A stretch of DNA of 64,000 nt, from the NCBI RefSeq assembly GCF_000321225.1, contig NW_004450939.1:1859637-1923636 (forward strand). The letters run 5' to 3'. How positions within the stretch are numbered: position 1 is the first letter of the stretch; each line of letters opens with the position of its first letter. Below the pieces are notes generated by a model. That model was not told where the DNA came from. It ran no database searches and saw only the letters and a list, made by a program, of their open reading frames with translations. Below, one piece after another: positions 21,396 to 32,049 of the stretch. The position numbers and the translations under genes are program-made. The stretch comes from Odobenus rosmarus divergens (lineage: Eukaryota > Chordata > Mammalia > Carnivora > Odobenidae).

Positions 21396-23750
21396 ACTAT
21401 TTTTAAGGCTTAAATTAGGCACATTCCATCACTTGGGGAACTGAACACAAGTTTAATTTTCATTATTTGCCATTAGCTGATGTATCATGTATCACTTCTT
21501 CTGAAAGGCAATGTGACAATCACTGACTTGACATGACGGGTAAATTTGTAAATTAAATGCATATAGGTAGAAATATGTATGAGCAGGCAGATCAAAATCA
21601 GCTTAACATCCAACCCCCTCGAAATAGTAAACGTCTTTACACTTAGAAGCACTCAATACATTTAGAAAATTGGCCAATGAAATAACTAAATAGATTTCTG
21701 AAATAAAATTCTCATAGCAGTTAAATAGAATTATAAGTTAACCTGAGTTCAATGATGTTCTACTCTAAAATTCTATTTCTGGATGTAATCACTGTGAGAC
21801 ACCTTTGAGCCAAATGTCGTTTAGTCCAAACTGTGATTTAAGAAATGGCCACTAGATGGCAACATATATTGCTAAGTTATTTTTCAAGGTTATGTCCAAG
21901 TTATCATTACATGGTGCAAAATTTTCACATAAAAATTTTATTTTTTAAATTTTATTTAGATAAACTGAATTATACTTTATTTAAGATATATGAGAAAATT
22001 TCAAAAAAGGGTTAAAATTGTTATCTCAGGAATTTTGGAATTTGATGAGATATTCAAGGTTAAATATTTTGGGTTAACAACTGAGTGGATTGGATAGTCA
22101 GCGTTTGTGATGTCCAATGCCAGTTTTGAATGTGAGAGATATTAGGGGTCTTGAAGTATAACATTAATGTTTTGACTTAAATCAGCATTTGTTAGTGCAT
22201 GATAATAGCACTGATTAAAAGCCGGATTTATAAAAGATAAACTAGTTCTTCTTTGTAGGACTTTTCAGAGATTTAATATGTGAATGTGTATTCCTTTTCT
22301 CAAAAGGAAAAGTATGTAGAATTCTTCAAGTGGAACATCTTTTTTGAAACATTTCCTTACAGAATAGTATTCTCCAACATCTGAGGGAAAATGGGGTCCT
22401 AAGTGAGGATTTCTAAACATGACACTTAATATCATTAGAAGTGATTGTAGGCATGTGAGGAAATAGGAAATATATATAAAGTAACAAAATATAGAATGTG
22501 GCGGTACTAAATCTAAACTAATTTTTGAAAATATTGCAATTTTTAAACTTTAAAAAGTACCTAAAATTCATTGGCTAGATCATCCAGCTTGAAGATAATT
22601 ATATCCTGTTCTGCGAGAAGATAATGGGAATATTTAAAATCCTGCATTAATGAGCCAAAAGAGCTTGATATAATCAGAATGGATTTTTGTACATTTGAGT
22701 TTCTTTTTTATGAGAGAGGGAAATGGCACCAGAGACAGGGAACTGGGTTTTGATTTCTAAAAAGCAAACCGTAACACTGTCATGGACGGGTATTTTACAT
22801 TTCTTGAAGCTCTAATACTTCTCAATGCAAATTCGTGTTCACACTGATAGTGCCGCCGTAACCCTACAAGACACTACAGAATGAAAGATAGACGTTTTCT
22901 ACTGGACTAAATTGAGAAATGACTTGGTGAGGTGTCATTGCAACCACACACGGGTGGACTAAATGTCACACACATTTTCCCCACGATTGAATTTGTTACC
23001 AGTTCCATGTGTTAGGCACCAAAAGGATTCACGTCTGATTAATAACCTCTGGTAGATGATTTTGAATTAAGCGATCAATTTTGATTTATCGTCCTATGCT
23101 GCCATCCGGTGGTTACTTGAGAAATGAATAAAGTGGGGAGATCTCATGTTTAAAAAAAGCTCTGAGCTATTTGCTTCTGTGGCATAATAGAAATAAGGGA
23201 CTCAAGCAGACCTGTGCTCGTCTCCCCGGAAAGAATGACATTCAGTGGCATTCCTTCATTTATTTTCTCTAGCTTTCACCCCTCTGAGATAGGATGAGTT
23301 TAAAATAGTTGCTGCATAATGTATGAAGGCGAAAGATCCTGAGAGGACTTAACAGTTTGGAGAAATAATTGTCTCTTATTCTTAAATATTTCCACGGTGG
23401 GGGGAAGGAGGAAGAACATCTATTTTCACCTTAATTTTCGTTTGATCGGGAGAACTCATTCCTTTCTGGACAGTTTGTCTAAACTAGGTTTTGAAAAATA
23501 TCCATCATATCCATATAGTAATGAAAAAGCTAAAGCCGATCAGCAGAGAGCCGGGCTGATTTATTTTGGAATGCGACTACTTCAGGTTTTATCTTTTTTT
23601 ATCTTAATGAAACATGGTGCCATTATGCAAGTGGTCTTGCTATTATTACCTGCAAAATAATCTACCCTGTGATGGAATGGAAGTCTCTGTGAGGCAATTC
23701 AATGTAGAAATGCTTTCATTTATTCACAACAGATAATGAACGATCTTCTA
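21396..23750. other. Low-repeat AT-rich tract
   Basis: More than 2 kb with no recognisable SINE, LINE, LTR or microsatellite, unlike the neighbourhood. It is rich in TAAT/ATTA and similar motifs. It contains a CTCF-type site at 21846-21864. No frame is convincing: an 87-codon frame at 23397-23660 has no motif. Repeat-poor tracts like this are sometimes conserved non-coding regulatory DNA, but conservation cannot be judged here. Confidence 0.4.
21846..21864 (+). promoter_or_regulatory. Candidate CTCF binding site
   Basis: The 19-mer TGGCCACTAGATGGCAACA fits the CTCF core CCASYAGRKGGCRS at 13 of 14 positions and also has the usual TGG just upstream. It lies in repeat-poor DNA, not in a SINE. 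Occupancy and loop anchoring are inferences. Confidence 0.55.
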
Positions 23751-23765
23751 AAAAAAAGGTATCTT

Positions 23766-23983
23766 GGGGCACCTGGGTGGCTCAGTCGTTAAGCGTCTGC
23801 CTTCGGCTCAGGTCATGATCCCAGGGTCCTGGGATCGAGCCCCGCATCGGGCTCCCTGCTCCGCGGGAGGCCGGCTTCTCCCTCTCCCACTCCCCCTGCT
23901 TGTGTTCTCTCTCTCGCCATGTCTTTCTCTGTCAAGTAAATAAATAAAATCTTTAAAAAAAAATAAATAAATAAATAAAAATT
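23766..23983 (+). mobile_element. SINEC, sense, young-looking
   Basis: Near-consensus copy: 'ggggcacctgggtggctcag', 'gggatcgagccccgcatcgggctccc', the CT tract, and a long tail of AAATAAATAAAT type. Perfect 14-bp TSD aaaaaaggtatctt at 23752-23765 and 23984-23997. It is the only recognised element in about 4.3 kb. Confidence 0.97.
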
Positions 23984-23999
23984 AAAAAAGGTATCTTTT

Positions 24000-25633
24000 G
24001 ATCACCTGTTTCTAACTTAAAAACAAATTACTTGTTCTTTCTTAGTTGTATCTAATGAAAAAATAACTTAATGAACATTATATTAGGGATTAATCTTAAT
24101 ATTATGATTCTATTAATTGTTAAACCAATTAAAGCCATTAGTCTATGCTTACTGAGAAATTTTCTGTTACTGTTTCTATTTTACATAAATAGATATGATG
24201 AGTTTTAGTGTGTAGATCCAAGTCATAGAAGAAAACAGAAGTGAAAGAAAATTAGAAATCTAAACTATTGATTCAGCTTTATGTTTAATTATTCATTCAT
24301 ATGGTCCTTGATATTGCATTTCAGAAAACATTAAATATTGCAATTTTCTTATTAAATATTTAGTTCTGGCACTTTTATGTTACAATATTAACAAACCGTG
24401 GCTTTGCCTAGTCAAAAAAAGAACCATGATGCTAACTTGCGAAGGTTTATTTTATTCCATTTTTGCCTTCTAGTCGTCTACTAAATAAGGACATTATTTG
24501 TCAGATATTGTTGAAAATCTATTTGGGTAGAACATTACCATCTTTGTAATGCATGTAGAGTTTAGTAAACATTTTAAAATGCAGTCACCTTATCAATGAT
24601 AAGAACATAGTTACATCATCACTGTAAATTGACTTTATTTCCTTCTGTAGGGGGAAAAAAACTATATGCATAACAAATCAATATAAAATGAAAAAGGTAA
24701 ACAACAGCTTGCTAAATAAATAACATAAAGCAATTCTCCATCAAAGCCTCTGTAATTACTTTGTGGAACAGGCTGCCCTTAATACAACAATTAATTAATT
24801 TTTCCAAATAAATTATGCAAGCCAATATTTTTTTCTTCATTAATGTTTTGTTGAAGTCATTAAGTTTCATTAATGAATAACAAAGAAGCAATTGGGTCTT
24901 TATTCTAACTGATATATATTAATGTGCTTAACTTGAACTAAATGTGTTTCTAGTATGTAATCAAATTTGAATCAGTCAAGTCAATTTACCAGTCAAATGT
25001 CCTTTTGGAGCTCCAGCAGTTTCGCGTGGATGGCACTTCACAAAGAATATGCCGAAAGTGACCCAGAAGGCTCCATGGTTCTGCCAAAAATCTCATCAAT
25101 TCCTAATTACAATCCATTTGATTTTCTAAAGGAGGCTACTAGTGCCTCACGTAAAATTCTGATTCTAATTATGATGAATGTGAATAAAAGCTTAAAATTA
25201 ATCATTGTAAAATTATGACTATTATCCAAGATGCCAATTCCTTTTTCCAAAGAGGAGAATAGATAAATTCGTCCTAATCTTAGTTCTGTGAGAATATAAC
25301 CGTAGACAGGTTTACTATTCCCTTTTCACAAGATATATGTCTGAAGAGCAGTAAAGCTTATCTTGTTTTTATATCATGGCTGTCTATATGAAAATAAAAA
25401 AATATAGATTATTGAACTACGTGATGTATGACATTGTGACCTATTATCTTCCTACTCGAACAAAGCCTGACCATACCCTTATATAATCTGTGGGACATCT
25501 GAACAAGAGCACATTCATCAAGATACTTGCGTCTGTCTATGAGCCTGTCTTTTTTAGAAACCAGTTTTTAGTAATAACTAAAGTAGCTCTTGGTATTTTA
25601 AAAATAAAATCAAGCAAACTATATCAAGATTTT
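24000..25633. other. Low-repeat AT-rich tract, possible conserved non-coding DNA
   Basis: No repeat recognised. Dense in homeodomain-type ATTA/TAAT cores around 24540-24900 and 25090-25210, with an AACAAAG SOX/TCF-type core at about 24879. The 83-codon frame at 24967-25218 has no domain. Functional constraint is a guess from composition and repeat absence. Confidence 0.35.
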
Positions 25634-25707
25634 TAAAATTTATTTTGTTTATTTATTTACTTAATTTTTTTGTTGGGGCAGGCATACTCATTCTAAAATT
25701 TATTTTG
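25634..25707 (-). mobile_element. 46-bp insertion with 14-bp TSD
   Basis: The perfect repeat taaaatttattttg at 25634-25647 and 25694-25707 brackets 46 bp (25648-25693). On the minus strand this insert ends in AAATAAATAAA, like a retrotransposon tail. It is most simply a severely 5'-truncated SINEC or L1 insertion. Confidence 0.6.
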
Positions 25708-25709
25708 GC

Positions 25710-26700
25710 AAGATTGTTGTAAGACAATCTTTACAAAGAAAAATAAAGTGGGAAGAATTACTCTACTTGGTATTAAGCCTTATCATACAGCTATAGAAAT
25801 GAAGACAATGTGGTATTGGTGGAAGAATAGGCATATAGATCAATGGATCAGAAAAGAACACCAGAGATACATCCACACAAGTACACCCAGTTGATTTTTG
25901 ACAAAGGTATAAAACCAGTTCAATGAAGGAAAAATAGCCTTTCGACAAATGCCTGAACAATTGAATATGCATGGGGAAAACATTAACAAAACCAAAAACC
26001 AAACAAAAAGACCCTTGACCTAAAACGCAAAACTTATACAAAGATTAACTGAAAATAAATCATAGAGTTAAATGTAAAATGTAAAAATATAAACTTTCAT
26101 AAAAAAGTAGGAGAAAATCTTTGGGATCTAGTGCTAGACAAAGAATTCTAACAGCACAACCGAAATTGATAAATTGGTACTCATTAAAACGTAAACTTTT
26201 TCCTCTGTTAAAGCCCTTGGGGATTGGATAAAAGGATAAACTATGACTGGGAGAAAACATTTCCAAATCTCATCTCCAACAAAGGACTAGTATTTAGAGT
26301 ATATAAAGTGCACCCACAACTCAACAGTATAAATAACATAATTAGAAAATGAGCAAAAGATATTAATAGTTATTTTAACAAAGAAAATAATACAGATGAT
26401 AAATAAGCAAATAAAAGGTGTTCAATATCATTATACCTCAAGGTAATGCAAATTAAAACCACAAAATATCACTACACACCTGCCAGAATGGTTAAAATAA
26501 GGAGTGAAAATAGTTTGGTGGTTTCTCATAAAACTAAACATGCAACCACCATCTGACTCAGCAATTATACTCCTGAGCATTTATTCCAGATAAATGAAAA
26601 ACTGCACAAGGGTTCTCTCTGTATCATTTCTTACAACTACCTGTGAATCTACAATTATCTCATTAAAAATCTCAATAATAAAAAAAGAAGAAGTAATTGG
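25710..26700 (+). repeat. Old L1 ORF2 remnant, sense
   Basis: 'gcatatagatcaatggatcagaaaagaacaccag', 'gttgatttttgacaaaggt', 'tcaacaaaggactagtatttagag' and 'caaggtaatgcaaattaaaaccac' follow ORF2 order. Multiple deletions; ends in an A-rich stretch at about 26680. It lies directly upstream of a second, better-preserved L1 in the same orientation. Confidence 0.85.
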
Positions 26701-26797
26701 GAATAAATGGAACCGTATAGTTGAATTTCATTTATTTTATTAGGTAGCCGAGTCAAAGGTTAACATCAATGTACACAACAAATTATAATTTGGATAC

Positions 26798-28283
26798 ACA
26801 TTTCTCACAATTCCAGACTTCAAATTATATTATAAGGCTGTAGGAATCTAACAAGTATGGTACTGGCACAAAAATAGACACATAGATCAATGGAACAGAA
26901 TAGAAAACTCAGAAATAAGCCTACAGTTATATGGTCAATTAATTTTTGACAGAGCAGGAAAGAATATCCAATGGGAAAAAGACAGTCTCTTCAACAAATG
27001 GTGTTGGAAAAACTGGTCAGCTGCATGCAAAAGAATGAAACTGGACTATTTTTTTTTATACCATACATAAAAATAAACTTAAAAAATGGGTTAAAGACCT
27101 AAATGTGAGATCTGAAACCATAAAAATCCTAGAAGAGAACACAAGCAGTGAGGTCTCTGACCCAGGCAGTGGCAACATTTTTCTCAGTATGTCTCCTGAA
27201 GCAAGGGCAATAAAAGCAAAAATAAACTATTGGAACTACATCAAAATAAAAAGTTTCTGCACAGCAAAGGAAACAATAAAACTAAAAAACAACTTACTGA
27301 ATGGGAGAAGATATTTGCAAATGATATATCTAATAAAGGGTTATTATCCAAAATATATAAAGAACTTTTGAGACTCAACACCCAAAAAACAAATAATCTC
27401 ATTAAAATATGGGCAGAAGACTTGAACAGACATTTCACCAAAGAAAACATACAGATGACCAACAGACATATGAAAAGATGCTCAATATTGCTCATCATCA
27501 GGGAAATGCAAATCAAAACCACAATGAGATGTCACCTCACACCTGTCAGAAGGACTAAAATCAAAACACAAGAAACAACAAGTGTTGGCGAGGATTTGGA
27601 GAAAAAGGAACTCTCTTGCACTGTTGGTGGGAATGCAAAGTGGTGCAACCACGGTGGAAAATAGTATGGAAGTTCCTCAAAAAGTTAAAAATAGAACTAC
27701 TCTACAATCCAGTAGTTGTGCTGCTGGGTATTCACCCCCAAAATACAAAAACACTAATTCAAAGGGATACATGCACCCCTATGTTTATAGCAACATTATT
27801 TACAATAACTAAATTATGGAAGCATCCCATGTCCATAATAGATGAATGGATAAAGAAGAGTGATATATATACACATATATATAATGGAATATTATTTAGC
27901 TATAAAAAGAATTAAATCTTGCCCTTTCCAACAACATGGATAGAGCTACAGAGTATATTGCTAAGTGAAAAGAGTCAGAGAAAGACAAATACCATACGAT
28001 TTCACTCATATGTGGAATTTAAGAAATAAAACAAGTGAACAAGGGAAAAAAAGACAGGGAGAGAGAAAGAGAGACAAGCCAAAAAACGGACTCTTAACTA
28101 CTGAAAACAAACTGATGGTTACCAGAGGGGAGGTGGGTCAGAGGGTTGGAGAAAATGGGTGATGAGGATTAAGGAGGGCACTTGTGATGAGCGCTGGGTG
28201 ATGTATGGAAGTGTTGAATCACTATATTGTACACTTGAAACTAATATAAATGTTAACTATACTAGAATTAAAATAAGATGAAA
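26798..28283 (+). mobile_element. Carnivore-lineage L1, 5'-truncated, sense
   Basis: Starts at 'ctcacaattccagacttcaaattatattataaggctg' in ORF2 and runs to 'tacacttgaaactaatataaatgttaactatactagaatt'. The 3' UTR contains 'ggtgatgaggattaaggagggcacttgtgatgagcgctgggtgatgtatgg', typical of carnivore L1. It has no 5' end and no ORF1, and its tail is short. Confidence 0.93.
27105..27915 (+). pseudogene. L1 ORF2 C-terminal remnant, frameshifted
   Basis: The ORF2 C-terminal domain is still readable but spread over three frames. 27105-27371 covers the region ending in [14 protein letters not shown]. 27230-27664 covers [22 protein letters not shown]...[20 protein letters not shown]. 27616-27915 covers [17 protein letters not shown]...RDTCTPMFIATLFTITKLWK. 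Known role: this region follows the reverse transcriptase domain and carries a cysteine-rich motif. The frameshifts and missing N-terminal domains mean no functional protein. Confidence 0.9.
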
Positions 28284-30130
28284 AGGTACGTATCTAAGTA
28301 AATAGACCATTTATTATTAGTTCCAATATCTATACTCTAAGTAACTGCTGAAAGCTTTCCTTACATGTAATGAAAGAATATCTTTCTATGCTCATCCCTT
28401 TTGAAACTTCATCTTTCACCTGATTCTGCACTGCAGAATTCTGAATTCTCATGTGCATTCCTGATGATCTACTTTTTTTATTTTTTATTTTTGTACACTC
28501 TGGTTCAATCTTTTTCTTTTATCAAGGCTAGTGAGTCTACCATTTGTTGTAATTACTCCAAGTTCAGAATTAAAAAGATCAAGTTCAGAATTAAAAATCA
28601 CCATTAACGATATTTCCATAGTTCATTCTAGATAACGAGCCTATGTATGTAAATACTGGGGATGGGATTCTACTCTAGGATTTATTCTTTGGAAAAGTTA
28701 ACTCCTTGTTGGGAGTTGTTGGAGTTTTATGTGATCATCTCACCTTCTACCCTTCCTCATTTAAGTTTTCTCCTTTCTTCTTTCTCCTTTTTTCCCATTA
28801 TTGATTTCTGATTTTACAACAAAGAATGGTGGATTTTACAAATAAAGTAAAATAACTCTAAATATTAAGTAAGCAAGCAGATCAAACAGAAAATCCTAAT
28901 AGTTATATTTTTGATTGGCTACTGCTGGGGTATTATGATGAATCATTTCATTCCTATTTGTGTGGGTCACACATAATGAACCCTCAAATAATTATTGATA
29001 TGATTTGACTGCATGGAAATGTGTTTGATCAAATTTCTGTGTTCTCTGTTTATGGTCGTCATTTGGCCAGTAATATTATCAAGTGATTAGTTAAATGGAT
29101 AGATGCCACAAATCATGTTAGTGATATGTTTTGAAAAATGATTGGTTTAAATAAAACCAGGATATATCAATATATGAATAATGATAGCTACTAGGCAAAT
29201 AGTTTGATAAATAGCCAAAACCTTTCTTTGGAAGGAAAGACCCTGAAACTATCAAAGTAGTAGAATAGGGTGAATGGGAGGCTCTACACAAAGGAAAAAT
29301 CTGACTCATTAGGATTTTCTTCAAGAAAAAGTTTAATGCTAGCATCTCTATTCTAAGATGTCTTATCCAGGAATAGACATGGTGAAATAACAGGGTGGTG
29401 CCATTACTGAACCAGGTTGTTCTAGGCTTCATATATACCCAGCATACACCGTATTTGGTCTTTTTGAGAAAAAAAAAACAAGTTCTTAATCCTGTAGCTT
29501 TCCTGTCTTGTTATCTGCCTAGTGGGGAAACTTTGTTGCCATAACTTTTCTTTTGTTATGTTTTGCCTTCAATACTAGGAGCCTGCACCTCCATTTATCT
29601 TAGTTAGAGCAGAAGGTGTTGGCTTAAGACCAGTTCCTCAGTCCACGGAGGTGACTGCAACAGCGGTGATATTTCTCATTTTTCTAGGCTCTTCAGAAAG
29701 AAAGAAATGTTAAGATTTCTCACCAATACAACTTTCTATTTTCTAGTTTATATCCTCATAATGAAGCATTGTAAGTTTTTAATTATAGGCTATCACACAG
29801 AAGCTGATAGTGCATCAAAATCAACATTACCCTTCTAAAAGAGCAATGAGTGCTTTGAGAGGTCCATTTAGAAAAGCTTGAGCAGTTCAAGTTTGGTTGT
29901 GTTTATGTTATGGCATTTATAATGACAGGCAATCTGGATGAAAAGTAAAAGTTGTGTGAATCAACCAGATGTGTCCAAGTATCTAAATTTTCAGCATCAA
30001 AAGACTGAGTGAATTTTTATCTTAGGATAATTAGCTTCTTGTTTGACTGTAAGATTGGGAGATTATTATACTGCCAATGCATGCAGCACTCAGATGACAT
30101 TTAGCCGTCGTCCCTTGATTGTAAAGAATT
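28284..30130. other. No gene or confident repeat
   Basis: AT-rich sequence. It holds a small tandem duplication at 28560-28601: two 21-bp units starting aagttcagaattaaaaa. The minus-strand 104-codon frame at 29118-29432 has no domain. Confidence 0.4.
28560..28601. repeat. Two-copy 21-bp tandem duplication
   Basis: aagttcagaattaaaaagatc is followed immediately by aagttcagaattaaaaatcac. Replication slippage is the likely origin. Confidence 0.85.
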
Positions 30131-30134
30131 AGCA

Positions 30135-30350
30135 GAGGACAGTGCGTAGGAGTGGGGCTTTGGGAGTTAGACAGTACCTGGTTTGAATTTGACCTCTCCC
30201 ACTTGTTAGCTGGGTACCCTTGAGAAAATTAAGAAACTTTGCTGTCTTCATCTAGAATACAAAGATTTTAATCATGTCTATCTTCTAGAGTTGAAATGAG
30301 GATTATATACATTAACATAAAGTACTAAGTCAGTATTAAGTACTGTTGTT
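30135..30350 (+). repeat. MIR, nearly full length, sense
   Basis: 'gggctttgggagttagacagtacctggtttgaatttgacctctcccacttgttagctgggtaccc', then 'cttgagaaaattaagaaactttgctgtcttcatct' and 'gagttgaaatgaggattatatacatt' follow MIR from its tRNA-like part to the 3' end. Confidence 0.85.
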
Positions 30351-30384
30351 GCATGCATGTTTTATTTTCCCCACATATTAATAT

Positions 30385-30470
30385 CTTTAATGTCAGGAAC
30401 TGGTTTAATATCTTCCACAGTGCCTAACATACAAGAAGTCCTCAACAAATATTTAGTAAATACATTGTAA
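30385..30470 (+). repeat. L2 3' end, sense
   Basis: 'cagtgcctaacatacaagaagtcctcaacaaatatttagtaaata' matches the L2 terminus. Confidence 0.7.
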
Positions 30471-30769
30471 CAAAATTTCATTATGTTACATCATTTCCTC
30501 CTTTTAATATGGCTTAGGTTTTTAAGCCCTCCAAGTTCTACTTCTGAGAGTGTTCACCAATTGACTCGTGGTGTTTCCTTTGGGTAAGGAAGTCACAACA
30601 GATACAGTTCTTAGGAGAAGTTTAGTTGAGAAAACTAGAAATTTCTTACTACCGAAATTCAACACAATGTCAAAATAGTTCCTTTTACTTTCTGTTATTA
30701 TGATAAAAGTCTCTTCACTATAGATGAGCACAGTGAGGTTTAGAAATTGCTGAAAGTTATGTACTTCAA

Positions 30770-31045
30770 CATCTTTTAAGAGAGTAGATCTCATGTGAAG
30801 TGTTCTTGCCACATACAAAAACACACATATAAACAAAAAAACATATATACAAAAAAACATATATACAAAAAAACAAAGGGACACAAGGCTACTCTGAAAG
30901 GTGTTGGATATATCTATTACACTGATTGTGTGGTGATGGTATCATGGGTGTTTGCATATGTCCAAACTCATCAAATTGTACAGATTGAATATGTATAGTT
31001 CTTTGCATGTCATTTATACCTTAATAAGGCTGTTAAAAAAAAGAG
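30770..31045 (+). repeat. Old L1 3' end, sense
   Basis: 'agagagtagatctcatgtgaagtgttcttgccac', 'gggtgtttgcatatgtccaaactcatcaaattgtacag' and 'catttataccttaataaggctgtt' plus an A tail are L1 3' UTR wording. Inside it, at about 30820-30878, is a short array of 'aaaaaaacatatatac'-like units. Confidence 0.85.
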
Positions 31046-31149
31046 CAGACACAGAGGCAAAAACAACCATGGCCCATTTGGTGAACTGCAAATCATTCAG
31101 TTTGACTGTGATACAGAAGAACACAGCGGAAGAAAGGTCATGGTGAGAA

Positions 31150-31377
31150 ATGGCTTTGGATGAATAAGCAGGTGACAGATGATAGGGGGCCATGAGTATC
31201 CTGCTTTAGTGTATGTGCTTAACATGGAGTCAACATTAGCCACTGAAAGGCTCTAAACCCAGATTTTAAGAAATAACATTCTATTAGGAAGAAGGAAAAT
31301 TGGAAAGACTGAAGACTGAGACACCAGTTAGGAGACCCTTCTAATAATCTAGTTGAAGGGTGATCATGGCCTCAATG
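31150..31377 (-). repeat. L2, antisense
   Basis: 'gccactgaaaggctctaaacccagattttaagaaataacattctattaggaag...gacaccagttaggagacccttctaataatctagttgaagggtgatcatggcct' is the reverse complement of the L2 body downstream of its RT domain. Confidence 0.65.
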
Positions 31378-31560
31378 AGTGGTTCTCAGTGTTGGCTACG
31401 TAGTGAGACACCCTGAGGAGTTTTTCAAAATTACTGATTCCTGGGCTCCACTGTAGACTAATGAAGTCAAAATCTCCAGAGTAGAACCTGGCATGGGTAT
31501 TAAAAAAAAAAAAATCTCCAGGTGATTGTTAACACACAGCTAAATTTCAGAACTCTATGG
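31378..31560 (+). repeat. MER5-type hAT-Charlie relic, sense
   Basis: 'gtggttctcagtgttggctacgtagtgagacacc...gaggagtttttcaaaattactgattcctgggctccactg...ctccaggtgattgttaacacacagctaaatttcagaac' follows MER5A from its terminal inverted repeat. An A13 run at about 31502-31514 interrupts it. Confidence 0.75.
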
Positions 31561-31632
31561 CCTGGATTATGCCAGTTGCAGCAGAGGTGGAGAGAAGGAG
31601 TTGAATCAGAGGGTTTCCAAGGCATGAATTAT

Positions 31633-31780
31633 AGAGCAGTGCCCCTTAAACTTTACTGTATGGACACTAGACAGAGAGTCCTGCAAAAAAAATGCAGATT
31701 CTGATTTAGCAGGTCTGGGGTGAGGGTTGAGATTCTGCATTTCTGACAAACTCTTAGATGATGTCAAAGCTTTTAGTTCC
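31633..31780 (-). repeat. MER5-type hAT-Charlie relic, antisense
   Basis: 'agcagtgccccttaaactttactgtatgg...atgcagattctgatttagcaggtctggggtgagggttgagattctgcatttctgac' matches MER5A in the opposite orientation to the copy about 70 bp away. Confidence 0.75.
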
Positions 31781-31782
31781 TA

Positions 31783-31808
31783 TACACACACACACACACA
31801 CACACATA
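31783..31808. repeat. (CA)n microsatellite
   Basis: About eleven to twelve uninterrupted AC units, then tacatatg. Confidence 0.95.
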
Positions 31809-31832
31809 CATATGTGATCTTGCTCAACAAAG

Positions 31833-31860
31833 TATGATATATATATGTATATATATCATA
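31833..31860. repeat. Perfect 13-bp AT palindrome
   Basis: tatgatatatata, spacer tg, tatatatatcata: arms are exact reverse complements. It may extrude as a cruciform; no function is implied. Confidence 0.9.
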
Positions 31861-31904
31861 TGTATAGGAGGGAGAGAGGGATATAAGTCAAGAAGGGTTT
31901 TTTT

Positions 31905-32023
31905 CTTTTTTTAATTTATCTGAGACAGAGAGAGACAGAGCACATGGGACTCCATCCCAGGACCCTGGGATCATGACCTGAGCCAAAGGCAGATGCTTAA
32001 CGACTGAGCCACCCAGGCGCCCC
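31905..32023 (-). mobile_element. SINEC, antisense, internally deleted
   Basis: T-rich start and 'gagacagagagagacagagcac' jump to 'atgggactccatcccaggaccc', missing about 60-70 bp of the middle, and end 'aacgactgagccacccaggcgcccc'. TSD: aagaagggttttttt (31890-31904) and aagaatggtttttta (32024-32038). Confidence 0.93.
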
Positions 32024-32049
32024 AAGAATGGTTTTTTAATTCTGACTAG

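Noticed and set aside
23096..23115. CTCF-like string 'gccatccggtggttac'
   Set aside because: Mismatches at key core positions (no AG before the GGTGG and GGT instead of GGC).
24967..25218. 83-codon frame in repeat-poor DNA
   Set aside because: No recognisable domain; lysine/isoleucine-rich end reflects AT-rich DNA.
27230..27664. 144-codon frame, the longest in the window
   Set aside because: It is a piece of L1 ORF2 C-terminus; continuing segments lie in other frames, so it is a remnant, not a gene.
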